Part shown: positions 1 to 5,678 of the stretch, piece after piece
Numbering within the stretch: position 1 is the stretch's first letter
Layout: every line of letters begins with the position of its first letter
NCBI GenBank assembly: GCA_002772195.1
Contig: PCSG01000209.1
Span: forward strand, 1-5,727
DNA length: 5,727 nucleotides
Source: Desulfobacterales bacterium CG23_combo_of_CG06-09_8_20_14_all_51_8
GTDB lineage: Bacteria > Desulfobacterota > Desulfobacteria > Desulfobacterales > Desulfosalsimonadaceae
Reading direction: 5' to 3'
The notes under the pieces: model-generated
What the model was told of the DNA's origin: nothing
The model's database searches: none
Seen by the model: the letters and a program-made list of their open reading frames with translations, nothing else
Program-made: the position numbers and the translations under genes

Positions 1-102
1 GAAAAAATTGCCGTTTGGAAGATTAAAAAAATAATTTCAGGATATTATATGGCATATCCCGCCTCAATTGAGGGGGAAGATCCGTTAATAACTTTCGAGT
101 AA
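1..102 (+). CDS. Possible 3' end of an upstream gene (partial, unidentified)
   Basis: Frame 1 is open from the window edge to a TAA at 100-102, giving 33 residues that end in ASIEGEDPLITFE. I do not recognise the protein. The case for a real gene end is that the stop codon falls in the left arm of a strong hairpin (96-127), a common arrangement for a gene followed by its terminator. Against it, an open frame of this length is easily obtained by chance in such A+T-rich DNA, and no start is visible. The other two + frames are closed early. A gene entering from the left is plausible but not proven. Confidence 0.35.
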   Translation, partial: EKIAVWKIKKIISGYYMAYPASIEGEDPLITFE

Positions 103-127
103 TGCCGCGACCTTGCGGCATTACTCG
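96..127 (+). terminator. Perfect 13-bp hairpin, probable terminator or attenuator ahead of ubiB
   Basis: CGAGTAATGCCGC (96-108) and its exact reverse complement (115-127) flank a six-base loop GACCTT. The stem is long, perfect and G+C-rich. It is followed only by TTTCACTT, a poor U-tract, so termination may be partial. The left arm contains the TAA of the possible upstream reading frame. The hairpin also covers the TTG at 113 that would lengthen ubiB, which argues against that start. I see no convincing promoter between the hairpin and the ubiB ATG, so readthrough past this hairpin could control ubiB expression. Confidence 0.6.
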
Positions 128-169
128 TTTCACTTAATCCCATCCCGCTTATCGAGGAAATCCGGCCGC

Positions 170-1867
170 ATGTTAAGTATCCGAAAAATCAACGCCGCCG
201 GCCTCGCCTACCGCCATTTCGCCCGCTACCGGCAAATCATCGCCATTTTATTCAAATACGGCTTTGACGATGCTCTTGGCGCCTTTAAAATCAACAAAAC
301 CATCGGCAGCGGCATCAAGCTGATTTCCAAAAAACGCCGGGAACTCATGACCCGTTATTCCCGGCCGGAACGTATCCGCATGGCATTTGAAGAACTGGGG
401 CCCACATTCATCAAACTGGGTCAGGCCCTGTCCATGCGCCCGGATTTTGTCTCCATCACCCTGATCAATGAATTGTCCAAACTCCAGGACCAGGTGCCGC
501 CCTGTGATTTTAACGATATCCAAGGCATCATTGAGTCCGAATTCGGCCGCCACTTATATGAATTATTTGATTTTTTTGAAAAAGCGCCCTTGGCTTCCGC
601 TTCCATCGGCCAGGTCCATAAAGCAAGGTTAAAAGACGGCCGGGCCGTGGCGGTAAAAATCCAGCGGCCGGGCCTTGAAAAGCTGGTGGCTGTGGACTTG
701 GGCATCATGTACCATCTGGCATCCCTGCTTGAGCGGCATGTTGAAGAAATCACCTTTATCCGGCCGATTACAATCGTTGAAGAATTCGCCCGGATCATCG
801 CCAAAGAGCTGGATTATAAGATTGAAGCCAATTATCTGGAGCGGTTTGCGGCAAATTTTAAAGATGATCCGACCATTCATGTGCCGAAAGTTTACCGGGA
901 CCTGACCACCAGACGGGTCCTGACCATGGAGTTTATCGACGGGACCAAGGTATCGGATATCGCCCGCCTGGACAGCGCCGGCATGGATAAAAAACAAATT
1001 ACCCGCTGCGGGGCCAATATTCTGCTGCGGCAGATTTTTGATCACGGGTTTTTCCATGCGGACCCCCATTCCGGCAACATTTTTATCCTGCCCAACCAGA
1101 TCATCGGCATGCTGGATTTCGGTCAGGTCGGGGCCGTGGATCAACAGTCCAAAGAAGATTTTGTGGATCTCATTGACAGCGTGGTCCACCAGAACCCCTT
1201 CAAAGCCACCCGGCAACTGCTTAAAATCACCTATTGGGATAAAAAGCCCGACACCCGGCGTCTTGAAAAGGAAGTGGCGGACTTTATCGGCAATCACCTC
1301 AACAAAACATTAAAAAATTTAAATATCAGCGACTTGCTTTCCGATCTGCTCCACATCGTTTCCCGTTTCGAGCTTCGAATTCCGCCGGATATTTTTTTAA
1401 TGATGAAAGCCCTGGGCAGCATTGAAGGCATTGCCCGTCAATTGGACCCGAACTTTGACATGATCGAACAGGCGACGCCCTTCATCCGGCAGATCAAACT
1501 GGCCCGGCTCGCCCCCCAGCGCATCAGTGACGACATCCAAACGCTCACGGGGGAATTCGTTCAATTTTTCAAACATTTCCCCACCGACATGATGGAAATA
1601 TCCCGGCTGGTCCGGGAGCATCAACTGTCCCTGAACATCGATCCCAAAAGCCTTGCGGCCATCGGGTCCGCCAACAGCAAAACCGGCAATCGCATCGCCA
1701 TGGCCATCCTCATCGCGGCCCTGGTCATCGGGTCCGCCCTGGTCCTCCTTGCTAAAAGCCCGCCGTTTCTGTTCGGCATTCCCTTATTCGGGCTATCCGG
1801 CATGGTCATTTCCGCCGTCCTGGGACTGTGGCTCGTCATCGCCATTCTCAAAACCGGCCGGTTATAA
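170..1867 (+). CDS. ubiB: UbiB/ABC1/AarF-family atypical protein kinase-like protein
   Basis: This 565-residue protein belongs to the UbiB (COQ8/ABC1/AarF) family, membrane-associated atypical kinase/ATPase-like proteins linked to ubiquinone biosynthesis and isoprenoid lipid handling. Visible motifs are the family KxGQ signature (FIKLGQ, K82-Q85), the Ala/Ser-rich nucleotide loop (LASASIGQVH, about 141-150), the VAVK lysine (K163), the KELDY...EAN segment (212-221), the catalytic-loop-like HADPHSGN (296-303) and the DFG motif (316-318). Two hydrophobic helices near 508-527 and 535-561 form the usual C-terminal membrane anchor. I chose ATG 170 because MLSIRKI is a typical family N-terminus and GAGG (154-157) lies upstream; the in-frame TTG at 113 sits inside a hairpin. 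Length is normal and the frame is intact. In a menaquinone-using anaerobe the partner lipid may not be ubiquinone, so the symbol denotes the family rather than a proven role. Confidence 0.92.
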   Translation: MLSIRKINAAGLAYRHFARYRQIIAILFKYGFDDALGAFKINKTIGSGIKLISKKRRELMTRYSRPERIRMAFEELGPTFIKLGQALSMRPDFVSITLINELSKLQDQVPPCDFNDIQGIIESEFGRHLYELFDFFEKAPLASASIGQVHKARLKDGRAVAVKIQRPGLEKLVAVDLGIMYHLASLLERHVEEITFIRPITIVEEFARIIAKELDYKIEANYLERFAANFKDDPTIHVPKVYRDLTTRRVLTMEFIDGTKVSDIARLDSAGMDKKQITRCGANILLRQIFDHGFFHADPHSGNIFILPNQIIGMLDFGQVGAVDQQSKEDFVDLIDSVVHQNPFKATRQLLKITYWDKKPDTRRLEKEVADFIGNHLNKTLKNLNISDLLSDLLHIVSRFELRIPPDIFLMMKALGSIEGIARQLDPNFDMIEQATPFIRQIKLARLAPQRISDDIQTLTGEFVQFFKHFPTDMMEISRLVREHQLSLNIDPKSLAAIGSANSKTGNRIAMAILIAALVIGSALVLLAKSPPFLFGIPLFGLSGMVISAVLGLWLVIAILKTGRL

Positions 1868-1976
1868 AGTTTCTTTCCTGAATTTTTCCCCCGGACCCAC
1901 CCTTTCAACCGGAAACCCCTTGCGTTCCCTTTTGCTTTTTTGCTTTAATTTTTTTTTACCATCATTTTTTTCTCGC
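1868..1976 (+). other. Pyrimidine-rich, G-poor tract after ubiB (possible Rho-dependent termination region)
   Basis: Between the ubiB stop and the min promoter the + strand is strongly pyrimidine-biased. A hand count gives about 33 C against 11 G, with several T runs (one of nine Ts near 1949-1957). I find no hairpin strong enough for an intrinsic terminator; the palindrome AACCGGCCGGTT (1852-1863) at the end of ubiB has no loop and no adjacent U-tract. A C-rich, G-poor, unstructured RNA is what Rho loading sites look like, so ubiB transcripts may end here. This is inference from composition only. Confidence 0.3.
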
Positions 1977-2006
1977 TTGACATATATATTGTATTTTTAA
2001 TATATG
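1977..2006 (+). promoter_or_regulatory. Sigma70-like promoter for minCDE
   Basis: A perfect -35 hexamer TTGACA lies at 1977-1982. The best -10 match is TATATG (2001-2006) with an 18-base spacer; TAATAT (1998-2003) with 15 bases is an alternative. The spacer and -10 region are almost pure A+T and include an imperfect dyad, CATATATATT (1981-1990) against AATATATG (1999-2006). The octamer AATATATG recurs at 2016-2023. Transcription would begin near 2013, leaving a leader of roughly 50 bases before minC. There is no other good promoter before minC. Confidence 0.65.
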
Positions 2007-2060
2007 TATCTACTAAATATATGGCATTGAATTAATCCTTAGAATTTCAAAACTGGGAAA

Positions 2061-2753
2061 ATGGATCAAAAAGAGGAACCACCCGTCAAAATAAAAGGCG
2101 TCGGAGACAGTCTCTGGGTTTCCGTGACCCCTTCCCTTCCAGTTGACCAGTTAAAACAGGAACTTATCAAACCTTTTGAACGACTTCAGCATCTGGCCAT
2201 CAATGCCCGCATCATCCTCGATATGGGCCGGGATGATGCGGAAATCGACCGCCTGATCGAAACATTGGGCATTTTTCTGAAAGAAAAATTTCAGGTGGGG
2301 CATGTGTCCAAACCCAATGCGCCCAGGCACTCGGAAAATAAAAACAGAATCCGGCAGCAGGATGTGGGCAATGCCTGGCACCATTACAGAAACGACGGGC
2401 TGGTGATTGCCGGACGGGTGCGTTCCGGCCAGAAAATTCAGGCTAAAAAGCACCTCATCATTCTGGGCGATCTAAATCCCGGCGCTGAAGTCACCGCCGG
2501 CGGGGATATCATCATCATGGGATGCCTTCAGGGCAAGGCGGCGGCCGGGCAACCGGACAATGAGGGAGCCATTATCGTGGCCCTGGAATTTAAGCCCACC
2601 CAGATTCAGATCGGCGGGTTTGTGGCTGCGGGAATGTCCGAATCCGCCGGCAGCCGGCCGGAATTTGCGTGTGTGGAGGGCAATGCCATCATCGTGGATG
2701 ATTATACAAGAGGAAATCCGTTCAGGCGGTTGGCGTGGCCGGAGGTCCGATAA
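2061..2753 (+). CDS. minC: Septum site-determining protein MinC
   Basis: MinC inhibits FtsZ polymerisation and, when held at the membrane by MinD, blocks septa at the cell poles. The 230-residue product has the two-domain layout of the family. The N-terminal domain (about 8-83) begins VKIKGVGDSLWVSV, matching the first strands of MinC_N. A polar linker (about 84-108) follows. The C-terminal beta-helix domain (about 112-214) carries the hallmark GRVRSGQ (118-124), GAEV (141-144) and GDIIIMG..QGKA.AG (148-163). Length is close to the E. coli protein. The ATG at 2061 is forced by an in-frame TAG at 2040. The Shine-Dalgarno is weak and close (GGGA 2055-2058), so initiation may be inefficient. The gene is first in a minC-minD-minE operon. 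Confidence 0.95.
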   Translation: MDQKEEPPVKIKGVGDSLWVSVTPSLPVDQLKQELIKPFERLQHLAINARIILDMGRDDAEIDRLIETLGIFLKEKFQVGHVSKPNAPRHSENKNRIRQQDVGNAWHHYRNDGLVIAGRVRSGQKIQAKKHLIILGDLNPGAEVTAGGDIIIMGCLQGKAAAGQPDNEGAIIVALEFKPTQIQIGGFVAAGMSESAGSRPEFACVEGNAIIVDDYTRGNPFRRLAWPEVR

Positions 2754-2767
2754 CGATTTAACCACCG

Positions 2768-2789
2768 GTTGTTTTTAACAACAATTTTT
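2768..2789 (+). other. Small A+T-rich hairpin with T-run in the minC-minD spacer
   Basis: GTTGTT (2768-2773), a TTT loop and AACAAC (2777-2782) form a perfect 6-bp inverted repeat, followed two bases later by five Ts (2785-2789). The stem has only two G-C pairs and is weak, so at most it would cause pausing or slight attenuation between minC and minDE. It could equally be chance in A+T-rich spacer DNA. Confidence 0.25.
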
Positions 2790-2795
2790 GGGGCT

Positions 2796-2805
2796 AAAGA
2801 GGTGA
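2796..2805 (+). promoter_or_regulatory. Strong Shine-Dalgarno that fixes the GTG start of minD
   Basis: AAAGAGGTGA is close to the 16S anti-Shine-Dalgarno complement and sits six bases (from GAGG) before GTG 2809. The TGA at 2803-2805 is in the minD frame, so no start further upstream is possible. This site is much stronger than the one before minC, consistent with more MinD than MinC being made. Confidence 0.75.
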
Positions 2806-2808
2806 AGT

Positions 2809-3609
2809 GTGGACGGGAAAGTCATCGTAGTAACTTCAGGAAAAGGCGGCGTGGGTAAAACCACCATTACCGCTTCCATCGGGGCGGCGCTGGCGTTACA
2901 GGGAAAGCGGGTCGTGGTTGTTGACATGGATATCGGTCTGAGAAACCTGGATGTGGTCATGGGGCTTGAAAACCGCATTGTTTTCAATATCGTCGATATC
3001 ATCAAAAACCGCTGCAAAATCAAGCAGGCGGCCATCAAGGACCGCAGAATCGACAATCTTTTTCTGATTCCCGCCTCCCAGAGTGATGACAAGGATGCCA
3101 TCAAACCGGAAAACATGGTCTGGCTGGCCAACAAACTCCGGAAAGAATTTGATATTACACTGCTGGACTGCCCGGCGGGCATCGAACAGGGGTTCCGCAA
3201 TTCCGTTGTCGCCGCTGATGAGGCCCTGGTGGTCTGCACCCCCGAAGTATCGTCCGTCCGGGATGCGGACCGGATTATCGGCCTCCTCTATGCCCAGTCC
3301 ATCTCCCCCAAACTGATTGTGAACCGGATTGTCCCCAAAATGGTGGAAAACGGCGATATGCTGAGCCATGAAGATGTGGTGGATGTCCTGTCCATCGACT
3401 TGATCGGGCTCATTGAAATGGATGACCGGGTGGTGGTGTCCGCCAATACCGGCATGCCGCTGGTGCTCCAGGAAGACTCGAAAGCCGGCAAAGCCATGCA
3501 GCGCATTGCCATGAGGCTTGACGGTCACCCGGACCTGCCCATTGAAAATCCCATGATTCAAAAGGGCTTCTGGAAAAAACTTGGTTCGAAATTCAGCCGA
3601 AAAAATTAA
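2809..3609 (+). CDS. minD: Septum site-determining protein MinD (membrane ATPase)
   Basis: MinD is a ParA/Mrp-type ATPase that binds the membrane as an ATP dimer, recruits MinC, and is released when MinE stimulates hydrolysis. The 266-residue product (E. coli 270) shows the deviant Walker A GKGGVGKTT (11-19, with signature K12 and P-loop K17), VVDMDIGLRNLD (37-48, including D39 and D41), and the switch II/Walker B-like DCPAGIE (120-126). PEVSSVRDADRI and the GDMLS.EDV.DVL segment are also characteristic. The last residues (GFWKKLGSKFSRKN, 253-266) make a basic amphipathic helix, the membrane-targeting sequence. The start is GTG with a strong Shine-Dalgarno. minC ends 55 bases upstream and minE begins 9 bases after the stop. 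A separate chromosome-partition ParA is unlikely given the MinD-specific motifs and neighbours. Confidence 0.97.
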   Translation: MDGKVIVVTSGKGGVGKTTITASIGAALALQGKRVVVVDMDIGLRNLDVVMGLENRIVFNIVDIIKNRCKIKQAAIKDRRIDNLFLIPASQSDDKDAIKPENMVWLANKLRKEFDITLLDCPAGIEQGFRNSVVAADEALVVCTPEVSSVRDADRIIGLLYAQSISPKLIVNRIVPKMVENGDMLSHEDVVDVLSIDLIGLIEMDDRVVVSANTGMPLVLQEDSKAGKAMQRIAMRLDGHPDLPIENPMIQKGFWKKLGSKFSRKN

Positions 3610-3618
3610 GGATTTTTT

Positions 3619-3900
3619 ATGAACTTCAATTCTTTGCTGAAAAAATTGATGAATAAACCCGGCAGCAAGACGATCGCCAAAAAACGGCTCCAGTTCGCCC
3701 TGCTCACGGATAAGCTGGAAATCAAAACCGATACTCTGGCCGATCTCCAGAGGGATCTGGTGGATGTCATCTCCCGGTATTTTGAAATCGACAAGCAATC
3801 GATGAAAATCGATATCCAACGTTCAGAAGAACATTCCGCATTGATATTCAACACGCCCATTATTGCGGCCCACCGTCGCCGGGAAATTCCGGCGACTTGA
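3619..3900 (+). CDS. minE: Cell division topological specificity factor MinE
   Basis: MinE triggers MinD ATP hydrolysis and so produces the pole-to-pole oscillation that restricts MinC from mid-cell. The 93-residue product aligns along its length with E. coli MinE (88). An amphipathic N-terminus (NFNSLLKKLM, 2-11) resembles the membrane-binding helix. The MinD-contact segment is SKTIAKKRLQFALL (16-29), and the dimerisation domain follows, with LADLQRDLVDVISRYFEID and a terminal strand near SALIFNTPI. At the positions of E. coli I24/I25 it has F26 and A27. A basic tail (HRRREIPAT) extends beyond the usual end, and its codons form a hairpin. The ATG has AAGGA (3608-3612) six bases upstream, overlapping the minD stop, which suggests translational coupling. 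Confidence 0.93.
   Translation: MNFNSLLKKLMNKPGSKTIAKKRLQFALLTDKLEIKTDTLADLQRDLVDVISRYFEIDKQSMKIDIQRSEEHSALIFNTPIIAAHRRREIPAT
3875..3896. terminator. Hairpin between convergent minE and HD gene, possible bidirectional terminator
   Basis: GTCGCCGG (3875-3882) and CCGGCGAC (3889-3896) form a perfect 8-bp G+C-rich stem around a six-base loop. It occupies the final codons of minE, just before its TGA, and lies 20 bases past the stop of the opposing HD-domain gene. Neither side has a proper T-tract (TTGAAAA on the + side), so it is not a textbook intrinsic terminator. Its location between converging operons makes a transcript-ending or 3'-end-protecting role likely. It is the only strong structure in this junction. 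Confidence 0.45.
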
Positions 3901-3916
3901 AAAGGCCGGCATGCGA

Positions 3917-4678
3917 TTACAGATGTTCGGGGAATTCGCTTTGAATGAACCGATAGATATCCTGGCCGACGCCCAGTCCGAGATCAATAAATTGCGGCCC
4001 GTACTTCCGGCCGGTCGGGGTGCGGAATGTGGTCTTGATTTTTTCCAGAAAGGAGACGCCTTTCGGGTATAGCTCCATGAATTTTTTGATGGGGATGTGG
4101 GCATAAGCGACCATGGCCCATACGGTATGGGTGAAATTTTCCGTTCCCCACCGGAATTTGTCCGCATCATAGAGACAGTCTGAAAGCAGCGCCCCGGCCG
4201 CATTCCGGCAGCGCCGGGTTCCCCCGAACGCTTCGTGATTTTCGATGGCCAGGCAAATGTCGGTGATATCCGCATCGGAAAAAGGATACCCGGCCAGCAC
4301 ATTTTTTGAAAACACCGCACCTTCATGGGCATGGTGTTTGTGTTTGCGGCGGATATCATGCAGGAGACCGGCGCATTGGGCCAAGCGAAGGCGATGCCGC
4401 AACGCCCCGCCGGAATTCCCATTGTTTTGTCCACCCTCAATCATGGCCAGGGTCCCGGCATCATGGGCCACTTTTCGCACATGGATCAGGCCATGGCCGA
4501 AATCGTCTTCGATATTTTCCGTTACATACGCATACAGTTCACAAACCACAGGATCGGTTGAAAAAAAATCCAGGGAATACTCCACCTGATCCGCAAAATC
4601 CAGGTAAAAATCCGCCACCGGGTATTGAGCGGCGATTTTTACCGCCTGTTCCTGAATTTTAATATAGATCGCATTCAT
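3917..4678 (-). CDS. HD-domain metal-dependent phosphohydrolase-like protein
   Basis: This 253-residue protein carries the HD superfamily metal-binding pattern. GHGLIHVRKVA has H62 and H66, GLLHDIRR has the HD pair H107-D108, and HKHHAHEGA gives extra histidines including H118. ENHEA supplies H148 and SDCLYDADKF the final aspartates (D171/D173). HD proteins usually hydrolyse phosphomonoesters or phosphodiesters, commonly of nucleotides; several with this H...HD...H...H...D layout bind two metals. No signal peptide or membrane helix is seen, so it is probably cytosolic. The substrate is unknown. ATG 4678 is preferred over the in-frame TTG 4705 because AAGG lies five bases before it. It follows an amidohydrolase on the same strand by 23 bases, so the two are probably one transcript. 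The frame is intact and all metal ligands appear present. Confidence 0.85.
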   Translation of the reverse strand: MNAIYIKIQEQAVKIAAQYPVADFYLDFADQVEYSLDFFSTDPVVCELYAYVTENIEDDFGHGLIHVRKVAHDAGTLAMIEGGQNNGNSGGALRHRLRLAQCAGLLHDIRRKHKHHAHEGAVFSKNVLAGYPFSDADITDICLAIENHEAFGGTRRCRNAAGALLSDCLYDADKFRWGTENFTHTVWAMVAYAHIPIKKFMELYPKGVSFLEKIKTTFRTPTGRKYGPQFIDLGLGVGQDIYRFIQSEFPEHL

Positions 4679-4683
4679 GGGGA

Positions 4684-4687
4684 CCTT
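4684..4687 (-). promoter_or_regulatory. Ribosome binding site favouring ATG 4678 for the HD-domain gene
   Basis: On the - strand AAGG precedes ATG 4678 by five bases. The competing start is a TTG at 4705-4703 that overlaps the TGA (4704-4702) of the upstream amidohydrolase as TTGA, an arrangement that could allow termination-reinitiation. The ATG with its own Shine-Dalgarno is the simpler choice; the longer form would add nine residues (MKPAGYKVP) with no obvious domain role. Confidence 0.5.
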
Positions 4688-4701
4688 ATATCCTGCCGGT
4701 T

Positions 4702-5544
4702 TCAAATCAGATGAAAGAGGCGGGCGCTATTTTCACCACTGATTTTTTTTCGCTGTGCATCGGACAGGCCAGCTGTTTCCATTTCCCGAAAATACCGATC
4801 GGGCTTAATGAGCGGATAATCGGTGCCCAGCAAAATTTTATCAATACCTGCCAGGGACACGGCCACTTTGTAGATGTCAGGCTCATAGAGAAAGGGCGAG
4901 GCCGCGGTATCATAATAAACATTTTTAAGGGTTTTCCGGGCTTCCTTTTTCAGCAGGGTATAGAAAAAAATCCCGCCGCCCCAGTGGGCGAAAATAATGC
5001 GGTTGTCCGGAAATTTTTTCGCCACGGAATAGATCTGGGCCAGGGTATTGGGGGTTTTCCCCGGATACAGATGGCCCACCGGCTCGTTGGTGTGAATCAT
5101 TATTGGCGCGTCTTTTTCCCGGCACAAAGTCATGATGGGTTCAAGGCGGTCGAGGGCCGCAGGCGCAATACCGGACTGATAAAACGCCAGTTCCCCGACA
5201 CCTGCAACCCCGGCGCATAGGCATCGCTCCACTTCTTTCGCCGCCGCAGGGTGATCGACATCCACACAGCAGAGCCCGATCAGCCGGTCCGGAAATTTCA
5301 GAACCGAATCGATGATATAGTCATTGTTCTTCTGAAAATACCCCTCCTTTTTCCAGGGAAATCCAAAAGTGACGGATCTATCCACCCCGTTCTCATCCAT
5401 GGACCTAACCATATCCTCCGCCGTCACCAGACGGGCTTTGGGGGACTCATACAAGAGCTTAAACGCGGGTTCCCCCTGAAAATAATCTTCCCGGTGCGCG
5501 CAGATATCGTCTGGGAAGATATGGGTATGGGCATCAATAATCAT
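4702..5544 (-). CDS. Metal-dependent hydrolase of the amidohydrolase superfamily (COG2159-like)
   Basis: The 280-residue protein is a TIM-barrel amidohydrolase resembling the COG2159/Amidohydro_2 group, which includes decarboxylases related to ACMSD as well as hydrolases. Metal-site motifs are in the right order: DAHTHIF (H6, H8) at the N-terminus, GVGELAFY (E118) on strand four, MIHTNE (H151), FAHWGGG (H187) and LLGTDYP (D242). No signal peptide is visible, so it is probably cytosolic. The reaction cannot be named: the motifs fix the fold and metal site, not the substrate. The ATG is supported by GGAG (5552-5555) seven bases upstream. Length is typical of the family and the gene is complete. 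It is probably the first gene of a two-gene unit with the HD-domain protein. Confidence 0.88.
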   Translation of the reverse strand: MIIDAHTHIFPDDICAHREDYFQGEPAFKLLYESPKARLVTAEDMVRSMDENGVDRSVTFGFPWKKEGYFQKNNDYIIDSVLKFPDRLIGLCCVDVDHPAAAKEVERCLCAGVAGVGELAFYQSGIAPAALDRLEPIMTLCREKDAPIMIHTNEPVGHLYPGKTPNTLAQIYSVAKKFPDNRIIFAHWGGGIFFYTLLKKEARKTLKNVYYDTAASPFLYEPDIYKVAVSLAGIDKILLGTDYPLIKPDRYFREMETAGLSDAQRKKISGENSARLFHLI

Positions 5545-5558
5545 TTTAAATCTCCGTT

Positions 5559-5582
5559 TTCCGGCCCGGATTTTTGCCGGAA
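5559..5582 (-). promoter_or_regulatory. Leader hairpin just upstream of the amidohydrolase Shine-Dalgarno
   Basis: TTCCGGC (5559-5565) and GCCGGAA (5576-5582) form a 7-bp inverted repeat with a ten-base loop. In the - strand transcript it ends three bases before the GGAG at 5555-5552. It could influence ribosome access or 5'-end stability. No T-run follows it on the - strand, so it is not a terminator for that direction. It matches no riboswitch class I know. Confidence 0.35.
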
Positions 5583-5591
5583 GCTTTTAGC

Positions 5592-5621
5592 TTGACGGGT
5601 CCCCGAACTATACTCTATATT
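5592..5621 (+). promoter_or_regulatory. Promoter-like element pointing rightwards out of the window
   Basis: TTGACG (5592-5597) and TATATT (5616-5621) are each one mismatch from sigma70 consensus, with an 18-base spacer, the same spacing as the min promoter. The spacer starts with the short dyad CGGG-TC-CCCG (5596-5605), which could be an operator but may be chance. A transcript would start near 5628 and run right. No gene with a ribosome binding site is seen in the remaining 100 bases, so the target lies beyond the edge or is a short RNA. Confidence 0.5.
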
Positions 5622-5649
5622 TATTAAAAAATTCGGTTTTGTAAATACT

Positions 5650-5678
5650 ATTATAATGCGTCTCTCATTTGAACACAA
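5650..5678 (-). promoter_or_regulatory. Candidate promoter for the amidohydrolase-HD unit
   Basis: On the - strand TTGTGT (5678-5673) and a perfect TATAAT (5655-5650) are separated by 17 bases. The -10 is ideal and the -35 matches only 3 of 6 positions, though these are the important TTG. Transcription would start near 5643, giving a leader of about 100 bases that includes the 5559-5582 hairpin. ATTATAAT is self-complementary, so the -10 also reads on the + strand, but no adequate -35 is found there. Confidence 0.35.

Noticed and set aside
43..48. TATTAT as a -10 for a ubiB promoter
   Set aside because: No acceptable -35 lies 16-18 bases upstream, and a transcript from here would have to pass the 96-127 hairpin.
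113..169. TTG start extending UbiB by 19 residues
   Set aside because: The TTG lies in the loop/right arm of a 13-bp hairpin and the extra residues do not look like the family, while MLSIRKI from ATG 170 does.
629..1297. 222-codon - strand frame opposite ubiB
   Set aside because: It covers the conserved kinase-like core of ubiB, shows no family motif and is explained as a shadow of that gene's codon bias.
1852..1863. Perfect palindrome AACCGGCCGGTT at the ubiB stop
   Set aside because: It has no loop for an RNA hairpin and no T-tract; CCGG-rich palindromes recur by chance in this CCGG-rich DNA.
2896..3819. Long - strand open frame (307 codons) opposite minD and minE
   Set aside because: It lies antisense to two certain genes, has no recognisable domain, and long antisense frames are expected when codons are biased toward G/C at the third position.
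3823..4440. 205-codon - strand frame overlapping the HD-domain gene in another frame
   Set aside because: The HD frame has the full set of metal-binding motifs; this frame has none and runs on into the end of minE.
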